A DNA stretch of 64,000 nt from positions 19,424,001 through 19,488,000 of the forward strand of contig CM075655.1 in assembly GCA_037953625.1 (NCBI GenBank), read 5' to 3'. Origin of the DNA: Crotalaria pallida (lineage: Eukaryota; Streptophyta; Magnoliopsida; Fabales; Fabaceae). A model generated the notes under the pieces. The model searched no databases. It saw nothing but the letters and a program-made list of their open reading frames with translations, and was not told the origin of the DNA. Below are positions 46,732 through 58,356 of this stretch, piece after piece (positions within the stretch are counted from its first letter, which is position 1; each line of letters opens with the position of its first letter). The translations under genes and the position numbers were made by a program.

Positions 46732-46825
46732 CTTCACCATTTGAAAATTCATTGCTTCCTGAACCACATCCTCTAAGTATAACCGTTGCTCCTGTTTCAT
46801 TCATAATGTGATTTATATACTGATC
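46732..46825 (-). pseudogene. Captured KH-domain exon, RIK/KHDC4-like
   Basis: The minus strand reads DQYINHIMNETGATVILRG and continues to GSNEFSNGE, 31 codons. It lies between an acceptor (CGTGCAG/G) and a donor (GAAG/GTACTT). The pattern matches the KH domain of plant RIK-type (rough sheath2-interacting KH) proteins. Flanking intron-like sequence is kept, so capture was at DNA level. It is unlikely to make a functional protein alone. Confidence 0.65.
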
Positions 46826-48862
46826 CTGCACGTTCAAATCCAAACCACCACCAACACCAAAACAATTTCTCCCAATTGTATGGAGATGTCAGAGAAAGCT
46901 TGAAACATTAGATCATCCAAACTTCATCATACAAAATGTAAGCTACGGAAAGTATTAAAATAAAGAATTGTATCAAGGGCATCCATGAAATCATAAAAGC
47001 CTAGGAAGGCTTACTAATTTGGTTAGATAGGACAATTGATTAGCATAAGTTCAGGTTTAGTTTTATTGATGCACAAACTGTTGAATGTTTTACATCTATC
47101 TTTTCCTCGATTAATCAATAATCTCAATTTTTTTGTCATTTGGAAGCATGTTTCTTCCTACGAGTCTGTGAGTATGTGACTCTACATATATAGACAAACT
47201 TATGCCCCGCTCTGTTAAACTTTAGTTCCATACAGCAAAGATCCATCTAAAGTCAGCAGAAGAACTGTTTGCCATCTATCTGAAAAAAAACTTATTTCTA
47301 ATATTTAACCATAAACTAACATAATTTTCTTCTATTCCCCTGTAAACTCTCGCCCAGTCAACTCTTGGAAAATCAGAAGTCCTAGTCATACCTAAATATT
47401 TCCACAACAACGCAAGAACTAGTCATACCTAAATATTTCCACAACAAAGCAAAAACTCCTAGTGAACTGCTAAAATAGAAAAGGCACAAAAACAAATATG
47501 CAGATGACAGTTTGGTCAGATCTCAAACCATCACATGACACTCAAGATGGTAACAGATTAAGAAGAGAAATTTTACTACCACTTCTCTCAGAAAACTATG
47601 GCAGATAATAAGTTCACATATGGTCATACACGAAACCCCACCTCCAAGAGTGAATAGACAAATAAATTAAGAATAAGGAATAAGGTATATTTGTAAAAGA
47701 ACTCACGGATTAGGGTTTTTTGTTCTGAATCTCAGAGAATCGAATTAGGGCTATGAGAATAAGGTTTCAAATCGAATTGGTGCTGAACAACAGCGGCGGT
47801 GATGGATGGCGGTGTCGGTAAACGAGTTCTCTATCGATGCTCTGTTCTCTTCTCCATCGACGCTCCAAGGAGTTCTGTTCTCCATAGACGCTCCATCGAT
47901 GTTCCGTTCCCCTTCGAGTTCTGTTCAAGGAAAAGAACGGCCACGGTGGTGTACGAACCAACGAACCAGAGGGAACGAAGATGAAACGGTGGTGTACGAA
48001 CCAGCGAACCATACGGTGGTGTACGAACGGGCAGAAACGAAGACGAACCGAAGAGGAGAAGAACTGCGGTGGCGGAAGAACCAGAGAAGACGATCGCGAA
48101 ACGGAGATGAGACGGCGGAGTAGTGAAACGAAGAAGAAGAATGCAATGGCCTTCCTTCTCTGCCTTCAGTATTAGAATGAGTATTTTATTTTCCTTTTTT
48201 TTTAATTCAGGGTTAAGTGGGCGGTTCAATAAACCAACCCTCTTCTATAATACTTCGGATTTTAAATTTGCTAAACAAAGGAGGTTCCTTAAAAGAACTG
48301 CCCTTAAAAATTAACATTGTTAGGCTGGTTAGGATAAATAACTCTTCTCTTAAGAATATTTCAACTAAAGAGGGTTATTCCTTAACGGAACCACCTTAAA
48401 ATACCGCCTTCAATTAACAAAATTGTAGTAGTGCACCCTTACAACCATTTTTCAGGTTTTTAGCTTGGAGCTTACACAGTTTCTGGCCGAGCAGGTTGAA
48501 CCTCCACTACGTGGAGTATCTGTTTGTTATTTACGAGTGGACTACAGTTTTAGATATGTTAAAAACTACTATTTTGTAATTTAGAAATATGTATCAGTTG
48601 TACGCCTCTGTTTGAGATATTCGGGGCATTAGGATCTGTTTCTGGATAATATTTATATCATTTTATGTTTTAAAAGTTTGCTGGACTGAACAGGTTAAGC
48701 AGATACAAAATTGGAAATTTTGGGAAAGTCCGAAAAACAGAGGAAACTCTGTCCGTTTTCCGGAAAAATATTCTTAAGTATTTTAATTTAAAAAGAAATT
48801 TTCAATTACCATTTTTATAAAATCCTAATTTAACTAAATAATTATGAGGGTGTTACAGATAG

Positions 48863-49388
48863 GATGACTGTGGATACTAGAATTCTCCGTTTCAATTTTT
48901 AACACATCCTACACCAGCGGATAGATGGTGCGGGTCGACTAGCACATGCTCGGGTTGCCCTCAAACTTTTTTATTTTTTCATCCAAGAATAAAAATTGCA
49001 AGTATGAATATTGCACACATTAAAGTGAAATTCATGTACATTCGTTCAAATCATTTTTTTTTATATTTTTACATATTTCATTCTAAATTCAAAATAACTC
49101 ACGTTATGTTTACTTATTTTATTAAAAGTGATCAGAGTTTGTCTAAGTTTCCACATGCTCTAATCAATTAAAAAGAAAATTCAATCAAATTAATTACTAC
49201 TCATACTTTTTTATTCTTCCAAAATTTAAATTTAAATTATTTTATTATACAATTATAATTATAAGATGTTATTATTATTATTATAAATGAATAAATAAAT
49301 CATTGATTGTAGATTCTTATCCTTTTTAAAAAAAATTAAAACAATTCAAATTCATTTACCGATATACATAGAAAAAAACTAACAAACC
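48863..49388. other. Unassigned AT-rich sequence
   Basis: This follows the GATAG duplication of element H and continues the sequence broken at 32943. It is very AT-rich after 49000. No gene or repeat family was recognised. Confidence 0.6.
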
Positions 49389-49604
49389 GTAACACTCCTT
49401 GTATATCATCTTACTTTATAAGAAAAGTAATAAGTTTAAGAATACTTGGACTTGTTATCGTTGGAAAAAGATATGAAAATAAGAAATTATTTCTTCCCTT
49501 GAAAGTTTATTTTCACAAACACTTGGTTAATAATGAAGGTGACTAGTAAAATCAGAGTTTGCGAAAACATAGTAAAATCATCATATTACACTACCTATTT
49601 CTTT

Positions 49605-50300
49605 CTCACCTTATCCTTCAAGACAATTCGGTGAATAATACTCCAGCTTCCTATAATCGGAATTGGCTATTCCCTTAGGTACATCACAACTAAACTCAAA
49701 GTGATGTGCCTCACAGTTTTCACCTTGAGATGGACAAATGTTCCCTTCCCTATTTCCTCCTTAGTCACTTTTCTTCAATCGAGGATTCCTTAACCTTGAT
49801 ATTTCCGTGGTTGATATTCTCCCATTTACTTTTCCTCTTTCTCCAGTTGGGCCTTTATTTCATCAATCTTTCCCATAGTCCTCATATATGCTTATCAACA
49901 TCGAGAAATTCCTTATTCCTTGATAGTTGATAGCTAACTTGGGTTCGAACATAATCTATTCTTGAAGTTCATGCCTTTGGATTTCTCATCTAGGTTGTAC
50001 CAGAAAAACTTCTCAAATCCCTTACTTCTATAATATATTTTCTGATATCCATATTCCCTGACCTTAATTTCAAAGATTAAATCTCACTCGTTTCTTTCAA
50101 CTCCTCATTTTCTGGTTGTAATTCACGAATCCGATTCAAGAATTCATTGGTCATTAGCAACATTCCCAATCTAAGACTAGATAGTTCCGCTCGCATCGCC
50201 AGACTTAGGTCTCTGAACTTCTCGATCAGATTAGCCTCCTTGACCATAATTGAGCTCACGCGAATAGCCTATCAACTCAAATCGTCTGCAACTACGTTTG
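49605..50300 (-). pseudogene. gypsy I RNase H/integrase linker, decayed
   Basis: The minus strand preserves a 60-codon frame (50259-50077) with EKFRDLSLAMRAE and LRLGMLLMTNEFLNRIREL, the linker seen in gypsy A, B and D between RNase H and integrase. It abuts LTR remnants at 49604, so the rest of integrase is deleted. Confidence 0.75.
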
Positions 50301-50305
50301 CTATG

Positions 50306-51923
50306 TGATCAAATAAATTATGGCATGTATCTTTTACTTTATTCATAGCTTTTTAACATTCATTTTATGCTTAATTATGGACTTTATAATAATATAAATG
50401 ATTTTGGACCATACTATATATTTATGAATAATTATTCTTAAAATTTGATTTTTGGCATTTTGTGACACCTTTCGGTTTTCAGGACATATCTAGCTGTACA
50501 CATATCCAAATTCAACAAACTTGGTGGAGTTTGAAAGCTAATTAAAAGGGAAACAACTTTGCTAGAAATAGATTTCTCCAAATTCTCACGTTTTCAAGGT
50601 CAAAATAAGCATTCAAATGACAGCATGAAACATGCCAAAATCCAAAACATTCTTACCTAATTCCTAACATAAATTTGTTGGAATTTTTCCTATAAATTGG
50701 TCATTTCTCAAGCTTGTAAAGAGATCCACAACATTTCCAAGCAAGTTACTCTTGAATGTTGCTACTCTTCTCCCTTCTTATTTCTTTTGAAATCGAAATT
50801 CGATTAATGGAAGGCTAAGTCCCCTATTCAACTTGTGGTTCTAAGTTCTAATGGATTTTGAGGTTTATGTTTTAATGGAAGGCTAAAACCTCCTAAACTC
50901 TTATTTATTGAATTTCCCTTTTTTCTTTCTATCTTGTCCTAAACTCAATGAATCAAGCGTAAATCAAACTTAGGAGATTCGTTATATGTTTAATCAACAT
51001 GATTTGAGTTAACTTGGTTAGAATTATGCATTCACTTTTAATCCCTAGTTAACTTTAAGTCCTTGAATCAGCAAGCAATTAATGAGTCAATTAATTAAGT
51101 CCATGAATGTTCCTTTGTCTTTCTCAAGATTAATATAACTAAGCGTCACATAATCCTTGATCTTGCATTCTTAACCTTTTTAAGACTTATGTAAGTAAGC
51201 ATCACATAAATCTTACTCCAGCAAGACATTAAGAACCACTTATACAATGAATTTAAGTGATCAATTCAAACTCAATTATACAAGCATAAACAAGATAGAA
51301 AGAAAAAAGGGAAATTCAATAAATAAAGTTTAGGAGGTTTTAGCCTTCCATTAAAACATAAACCTCAAAATCCATTAGAACTTAGAACCACAAGTTGAAT
51401 AGGGGACTTAGCCTTCCATTAATCGAATTTCGATTTCAAAAGAAATAAGAAGAAGGGAGAAGAGTAGCAACATTCAAGAGTAACTTGCTTGGAAATGTTG
51501 TGGATCTCTTTACAAGCTTGAGAAATGACCAATTTATAGGAAAAATTCCAACAAATTTATGTTAGGAATTAGGTAAGAATGTTTTGGATTTTGGCATGTT
51601 TCATGCTATCATTTGAATGCTTATTTTGACCTTGAAAACTTGAGAATTTGGAGAAAGCTATTTCTAGCAAAGTTGTTTCCCTTTTAATTAGCTTTCAAAC
51701 GCCACCAAGTTTGTTGAATTTGGATATGTGTACAGCTATATATGTCCTGAAAACCGAAAGGTGTCACAAAATGCCAAAAATCAAATTTTAAGAATAATTA
51801 TTCATAAATATATAGTATGGTCCAAAATCATTTATATTATTATAAAGTCCATAATTAAGCATAAAATGAATGTTAAAAAGCTATGAATAAAGTAAAAGAT
51901 ACATGCCATAATTTATTTGATCA
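50306..51923. repeat. Inverted pair of Athila LTR starts
   Basis: The first roughly 631 bases of the LTR run plus from 50306. An inverted copy of about the first 987 bases runs minus from 51923 down to 50937. Together they form a near-perfect inverted repeat with arms of about 630 bp and an asymmetric centre. A transcript through it would fold into a long hairpin. Confidence 0.88.
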
Positions 51924-53320
51924 AATACCCCCACACTTAGCTTTTTGCACTCCGGGCAAAATATATAAAAATGAACTTCAAATATATAACACAAATATCT
52001 TAACAACATCTTTTTTTTTAAATTATATTTTTTATTTTATTTTATTATGAGAAAAGTAATGCAATGAATAAGAGTATCAATTAAGTATTAAGGAATCAAA
52101 ATTATGATCACATCGAGATCTTAAACATTATTAAGATAATTAAGGAAGACAACTCAAATGAGAGGATAAGATGAATGTGGTAAAACCTCATAAGGTGAAT
52201 TCTCTCAACTCTCACGTGTTTATTGGCTAAGTGTTTCGCTCAAGCCACTTCATGAAAGAATGTACTACTATGAGCTTGACAAGATTCTACTTCTCCACCA
52301 CTTTTTACAATGCACACAAAAATCAAAAGGTCTTTTATTAGGTTGTAATGAGGCTTGGGTTAGGGTAGGATGAATCAAGGATTATATGGGCAAAAATCTC
52401 AAGAAATAAGAGAAACGGAGGATGAAAAATTAAGAATAATAATTATATGATGCCTCAAATTCTGCACCAAAACTTCCATGTTATTTAACCAACTGAATAT
52501 TGGCATGTCTATCTCCTTGAACCCTTCCTAGAAGGTGGCAGGGTGAGTATTCATGGTTTTAGTTTTTTGTTTCATATTTTGCTCTTGATAAGGGATTCTC
52601 TTTTACCAAAAAAATTAACCATGCCCTTTTTTTTTTCGACACCCATTTTTTTTAATAACAACCAAATTCACCATTTTCCACTTTTTTCTTTTTTTTTTCT
52701 AGGAGAAATGTATACCCCCACACTTATATATGAAATCATTCTTAAAAATCATTCCAAAGCTCTCTTATCCTTTGAGATATGGTAAATTCATGGTTTTTCT
52801 GTTTAAGGCTTGTAATGAGCTATTTAACAAGAAGAGGTTACATAGGCTCGAGGGGGCTAAACAAAGGAAAATATGCAAGGTAGGCTTATATGGCCAAGTT
52901 GCTTATTGAAAAAAAAAACATTGCCTTTATCATTTTAATGTGTGCAAGTGCAATTGTGGCCTCAAAAAGAATCATGGCAAGATCTAGAGTAACATCCGAT
53001 CATGAGTGGAAAATATCACACAAGAAAGAAATGAGAATGGCATGATATGTATCCATCCAATTTAAGGCCCAAATCGCACAGGGTTTGAAATTTACCACAA
53101 TCAATCAAATCAACACACTCTTATTGCAAACTTAATTATTCTTATAATGCATAAGAACCAAACCAATCAATATTTTGAAGCCTCTAACCAAATTAACTCT
53201 TGGTCAAAACATTACTTTCTTACAAACAAAACACAAACACTCAAAATAAATAAAAATAAATTAAAAGTATTTATTTTTCTCACACTAGAACAGGCTTTTA
53301 GAAAGAAAAAAATTTAAATC
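51924..53320 (-). other. Athila 3' non-coding region and polypurine tract
   Basis: On the minus strand CTAAGTGTGGGGGTATT (51924-51940) precedes the LTR start, a polypurine tract. The rest is AT-rich and shows no env-like or other coding frame on either strand. Confidence 0.75.
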
Positions 53321-53816
53321 AAGCGAATCTCCTAAGTTTGATTTACGCTTGATTCATTGAGTTTAGGACAAGAAAGAGTTAATTAATTCATTATTCCAAT
53401 GTTTGGTTTGTTTGATTCCTGTTCTTAGGGATCATTTAGGGATTAAATGTGGACGTTTGATCCTAATCTAATTGACTCGACTCATGTTTGCTTAAACATT
53501 AGAGGAATCAATTTAAGTTTAATTGGCGCTTGACTAATCAAACTTAGGTACAAGAATTCAAATATTATATGAGTTTAAATTTTTGAACCAATGATAAATC
53601 CAAGAATCGAATCCACAAGTTGAAGCTTTAATCATCTAATGTACGTTTTTAAATATTTTATTTTTAATCCAAAGATCTATCAAAAAAATCAACCTTCCCC
53701 CCAAATTATTAAATACTCCTAATATAATCAAGAAATTCCCTTTGATCCACGAGAGACGACCTTGGGGCACCATTGTGCTGCAAGTATAAATTAAATTTAC
53801 TTTTGTTTTTGTTGCA
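53321..53816 (+). repeat. Athila LTR fragment in the opposite orientation to pol
   Basis: It matches about 59764-60250 of the right LTR (GATCCACGAGAGACGACC near its end) but lacks the first two thirds and the final roughly 25 bases. About 45 bp at its start also occur inverted at 50937-50985. Confidence 0.85.
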
Positions 53817-53936
53817 AATTTTTTTTATAAAAATAATACACTATACCCCCACACTTAAATCTCACATTGTCCTCAATGTTATGTAAAGTAAATCAAGACA
53901 AGTGAAATAAAAGAGGAGGATAGAAAACTCCCTTAG

Positions 53937-54883
53937 TTATGGAGGGTAGAATGGCTGATGCAAGTTTAGCTCTTCAACATTATGCTCTTGGTCTCCTCCA
54001 CTTGTATGAAAAATCTTCAGTCTGTGCCCATTGACTTTAAATTTGTTTTGTGATGATTCACTCTTGATCTCCACTGCTTCATGAGGGAACACATTAGTAA
54101 CCACAAAAGGTCCCAACCATCTTGAGCGGAGCTTTCCGGGCATGAGCTTGAGGCGAGAGTTGTAGAGAAGCACTTTTTGTCCAATAAAGAATTCCTTCCT
54201 GGATATCATTTTATCATGAATGAGCTTAGTTTTCTCTTTGTAAATTTTTGAATTTTCATAAGCCTCTAAGCGAATCTCTTCAAGTTCCTGTAATTGTAAC
54301 TTCCTTTTCATGCCAGCTTGATCATAGGCTAAGTTACAATTTTTAACCGCCCAATATGATTTATGCTCAATTTCCACTGGAAGGTGGCATGCTTTGCCAA
54401 AGACCAATCGAAAAGGTGACATTCCAATTGGTGTTTTGTATGCGGTTCTATAGGCCCATAGAGCATCTTCAAGTCTCTTACTCCAGTCCTTTCTATTTGG
54501 TTGGACTGTTTTGTCTAGAATTTGTTTTACCTCTCGATTTGAAACTTCAGCTTGTCCATTTGATTGGGGATGGTATGGTGTAGCAATTCTATGCACAACA
54601 CCATATTTTCTCAATAGGCTCTCCAAGTTGCGGTTCAAAAGTGTGTCCCTTGGTCACTGATGATGGCTCTTGGAATTCCAAACCTGCAGAAAATGTTAGA
54701 CCTAACAAAATCTACAACAACCTTAGAATCATCAGTACGAGTGGCTTTAGCTTCTACCCATTTAGATACGTAATCAACAGCAAGTAAAATGTAAACGAAA
54801 CCAAAGGAAGTAGGAAACGGACCCATGAAATCTATTCCCCAAATATCGAAAATTTCACAAAATAACATAGGTTGTTGGGGCAT
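53937..54883 (-). pseudogene. Athila integrase core and C-terminus
   Basis: Two overlapping frames (54883-54635 and 54638-53937) are joined by a frameshift near 54636. The DDE residues are seen: D in WGIDFMGPFP, D in ISDQGTHF, E in SNGQAEVSNREV. The C-terminal part has WAYRTAYKTPIGMSP and a GPF segment (SRWLGPFVV), ending naturally at 53937. A GTGTGGGGGT tract follows at about 53845, typical of Athila downstream of pol. Confidence 0.9.
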
Positions 54884-54897
54884 TTCATTCCTACGGC

Positions 54898-55723
54898 TTA
54901 TATTACCGGTCCTTTGACATTATTCACAAGATTTACAAAACTCATATGCATCATGAAAAATAGAAGGCCAACAAAATCCCGATTCCAAAATTTTCCTAGC
55001 TGTTCGTTGGGGACCAAAGTGTCCACCACATGCTTGAGTATGACAAAAGCTAAGAATGGAATGAATTTCGTGATCAGGAACACATCTTCTAATTATTTGG
55101 TCACTACCACATTTCCATAGATAGGGATCATCCCATACAAAATATTTTGCATCACTTTTTAATTTAGAAATGTATGATTTAGATGCATTTTCAGGAAAAA
55201 CATTAGCAACAAGAAAGTTTACCAAGTCTGCATACCATGGAATGATTGTCTGAACCTTAAATAATTGCTCATCAGGGAAAGTATCATGTATGGGTGTTGG
55301 GTCATGTGGTCTCTCAATTCTACTCAAGTGATCGGCAACCAAGTTTTCTGCTCCACTCCTATCTCTTATCTCGAGATCAAATTCTTGGAGCAAAAGCATC
55401 TACCGGATTAACCTAGGTTTTGCATCTGGTTTCTTTAAGAGGAATTTAAGAGCAGCATGATCAGAGAAAACTACCACCTTGGAACCAAGCAAATAAGATC
55501 TAAACTTGTCCAATGCAAAAACAATGGCTAAGAGTTCCTTCTCGGTGGTTGTGTAGTTGGCTTGTGCAGCATCCAAAGTTCTAGAAGCATAATATATGAC
55601 ATGAGATGCCTTGCCCACTCTTTGGGCCAGAACTGCTCCCAAGGCATAATTGGATGCGTCACACATAATTTCAAATGGAAGTGTCCAATCTGGTGACTGG
55701 ATGACAGGGGTGCTTGTTAAAGC
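54898..55723 (-). pseudogene. Athila RNase H and integrase zinc domain
   Basis: RNase H (55666-55400) has MCDASNYALGAVLAQ, TEKELLAIV and FSDHAALK. A TAG at 55400 in an expected tryptophan position splits it from the next frame (55399-54920). That frame carries VADHLSRIE and the integrase zinc region (SFCHTQACGGHFGPQRT, EFCKSCE). A TAA also separates it from RT at 55724. Confidence 0.88.
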
Positions 55724-58155
55724 TTACTTTAGTGTGTGAAATGCCTCCTTGCATTTTTGATCAAAATCAAATCCAACATCCTTTTGTAACAACCGAGATA
55801 GTGGTAGTGCTATTTTACTAAAGTCTTTGATAAAACGCCTATAAAAACTTGCATGGCCAAGAAAAGAATGCACCTCCCGCACGCATGTGTTGTAAGATAA
55901 TCCAGAAATAACTTCAACTTTAGCAGGATCAACTTCAATGCCACTTTTGGAAATGACATGCCCTAAAACTATACCTTGTTCTACCATAAAATGACATTTT
56001 TCAAAATTCAAGACAAGATTAGAGTCAATGCATTTGTGTAGCACCTTGGAAAGATTATTTAAACATGTATCAAAACACGACCCATAAATAGTGAAGTCAT
56101 TCATAAATACTTCCATACAATCTTCTAGAAATTCAGAAAAAATGCTTACCATGCATCTTTGAAATGTGCCAGGAGCATTGCACAGGCCGAATGGCATTCG
56201 TCTGTATGCAAAAGTTCCAAAAGGACATGTGAATGTGGTCTTGTGTTGGTCCTCTGGTGCTATGTGGATTTGGAAGTATCCTGAGTATCCATCTAGAAAA
56301 CAGTAATGGGATTTACCAGCCAATCGTTCAATCATTTGGTCCATGAATGGCAGAGGAAAGTGATCCTTCCTTGTGGCTTGGTTGAGTTTTCTATAGCCTA
56401 TACAAACTCTCCAACTGTTTTGCACTCTTGTTGGGATGAGTTCATTATCTTTGTTTGCCACCACAGTGACTCCTGATTTTTTGGGAACAACTTGAACTGG
56501 GCTTACCCATTTGCTATCAGAGATAGGGTATATGATACCTGCTTGTAGCAACTTTGATATCTCTTTTTTTACCACTTCTAGGATTTGTGGATTTAATCGC
56601 CTCTGAGGTTGCCTCACTGGTTTAACATCTTCTTCTAGAAGAATCCGATGCATACAAGTGGAAGGACTAATGCCAGGAAGATCTGCAAGTGTCCATCCGA
56701 TTTCATGCTTATTGTCCCTCAAAACTTGTAACAACTTACTTTCTTGTTCTACCTCTAGGTTCTTGGCAATGATGACAGGAAGTTTGTAACCTTCCTCAAG
56801 GTAGGCATATTTCAAATGATTAGGAAGCGCTTTTAGTTCCAATACTGGTGGTTGCACTATGGAAGGCAGCATTCTACTTGTTGATATTAGTTCTGCAGCT
56901 AAAATTTCTGCATGTTTTTCTTTTTCATGGTCTACTATTAAATCATTAGTGTCCAAAAATTCTTTTATTTCATTACAAGTATTACATTCAGAACCATTAT
57001 TTATGTACATATGGCAACTTATGGAATCATCAAGATGATGTATGTCAGGAAATTCAGCACACAAGTAGTCATAGGCATAATTATCAACTAAGTCATCCAA
57101 TAAATCAATGTGAAATACAGAGTGTTCTTCCCTAGGATGTTTCATGGCATCTAGAATGTTGAACTTGACTATATTATTGCCAAACTCTAAGGAAAGTGTC
57201 TCAGCATGTACATCAATTTTAGTTTTTGCAGTTTTAAGAAAAGGTCTACCTAAAATAATTGGTGGCTTATTTGTAGTCTCACCTTCCATTTCAAGGATAT
57301 AAAAATCAGCAGGAAAAATTAATTCTCCTACTCTCACTAAAACATCTTCAATTAATCCCGAGGGGTAAGTACTACTTCTATTTGCAAGTTGAATGACTAC
57401 ACCAGTTGGAATTAAGGGACCAAGCCCTAAAGACTTAAAAATAGACATAGGCATGACATTGATAGATGCACCTAAATCTAGCATGGCATTTTCAAATATG
57501 CAATTACCTATAGTACAAGGGATAGTGAACGTACCTGGGTCCTTGCACTTTTGGGGCATTGGTTGAATGATGGCTGAAACATTTTCTCCTAGGCTTATCT
57601 TTTCATTCCCCTTTAGCCTTCTTTTATTAGTACACATCTCCTTCAGGAATTTAGCATACCTGGGGATTTGTTTGATTGCATCTAGTAGAGGAATGTTTAC
57701 CTCCACCTTTCTAAATGTTTCTAGCAATTCCTTGTCCTTTTCAGTTTCAGTTTTCCTACTTTGTAAAGCTCTTTGTGGAAAGGGTAGTGGAATGCTTGGC
57801 TCATCTTTCTTTGTATGAATTGGCAGCTTCTCATTGGTTTCAGGCTTTTCAGCTTCAATGGAAGGCTTCAAAACTATTTCAGTTTCTACAGTCTTCCCGA
57901 ATCTTAGTGTGATGGCACTAACATTTCCTGTGGGATTGGGAATTGTTTGGGAAGGCAATTTATTTGATCCTTGTGTTTGCAGTTGGCTTATCGAGGATGC
58001 CATTTGTCCTACTTGCTTTTCCAAGTTCTGAATGCTAGCATCAGTTCTTTGTTGGAATTGCAAGTTTTGTATAGCCATTTGCTTCACAAGGTCCTCCAAG
58101 GAAGATCCACTTGGTTGTTGTGTATAAAAACACTCAAGTTGGCATGTTCCTTGGT
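55724..58155 (-). pseudogene. Athila gag C-terminus, protease and reverse transcriptase
   Basis: A long frame. From its start come a coiled-coil-like gag segment (SGSSLEDLVKQMAIQNL), then protease with the Athila-type AMLDLGASINVMP. RT follows with WVSPVQVVPKKSG, CIGYRKLNQ, FLDGYSGYFQI, MPFGLCNAPGTFQRC and FMNDFTIYG. Two RT residues look lost: the catalytic FMDD-type motif reads FMND, and DYRKLN reads GYRKLN. Upstream of 58155 the frame continues only by chance into inverted LTR sequence. Confidence 0.88.
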
Positions 58156-58272
58156 TGATCCACGAGAGACGACCTTGGGGCACCATTGTGCTGCAAGTAT
58201 AAATTAAATTTACTTTTGTTTTTGACGAGGTCCTCGACAAACCCTTCGTCAAATTAGCGCCGCTGCCGGGGA
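58156..58272 (+). repeat. Athila LTR tail and tRNA-Asp primer site
   Basis: The last 96 or so bases of the LTR (to CGTCA at 58251) are followed by TAGCGCCGCTGCCGGGGA (58255-58272). That resembles the tRNA-Asp 3' end used by Athila elements, with two mismatches to the usual TGGCGCCGTTGCCGGGGA. It is oriented plus, like the gag that follows. Confidence 0.88.
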
Positions 58273-58356
58273 TCAAAGGTGACTTTTTGTTATATTAAGG
58301 TGTCTTTTTATTTGTCTTTTGTGAATATATTATATGCTGTGTTATTATCTTTGTGC

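Larger units (their letters stand above)
44626..48433. mobile_element. Non-autonomous CACTA (En/Spm-type) transposon carrying plant exons
   Basis: Terminal inverted repeats CACTACTACA/TGTAGTAGTG are flanked by the 3-bp duplication CAC (44623-44625 and 48434-48436), as expected for CACTA elements. The empty site is visible in the H 5' LTR near 35771. Subterminal repeats of the GAACCGCCCTCTT type occur at both ends in both orientations (44670-44870 and 48215-48410), as for transposase-binding sites. No transposase was found. The interior carries exon-like fragments of at least two host genes on the minus strand. Confidence 0.92.
32944..48857 (+). mobile_element. Element H: large non-autonomous LTR element with two nested insertions
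   Basis: The 5' LTR 32944-36194 (3,251 bp), a Met-type primer site, a 2.8 kb interior, a polypurine tract and the 3' LTR (39019-48857, interrupted) are flanked by GATAG. No Gag, protease, RT or integrase motif is visible, so H is like a LARD (large retrotransposon derivative). Its GAAATTC-GTAAGTGGGGGAGA tract matches gypsy B, so a chromovirus-type helper is likely. LTR F and a CACTA element sit in its 3' LTR. Confidence 0.88.
39019..48857 (+). repeat. 3' LTR of element H (three pieces)
   Basis: The pieces are 39019-39080, 41887-44625 and 48437-48857. LTR F separates the first two, with loss of about 69 bp of H. The CACTA element separates the last two exactly, next to the predicted splice acceptor. 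The pieces are close to the 5' LTR in sequence. Confidence 0.9.

Noticed and set aside
47767..48229. Overlapping frames near the right end of the CACTA element
   Set aside because: Open on several strands and frames in GC-rich repetitive sequence. No recognised domain, so not called as a captured gene.
49706..49930. Plus-strand 74-codon frame
   Set aside because: Antisense to decayed gypsy I pol, with no conserved feature.
58156..58276. N-terminal extension of Athila pol (start near 58276)
   Set aside because: It reads the inverted LTR tail and primer site; the true pol sequence begins at the junction near 58155.
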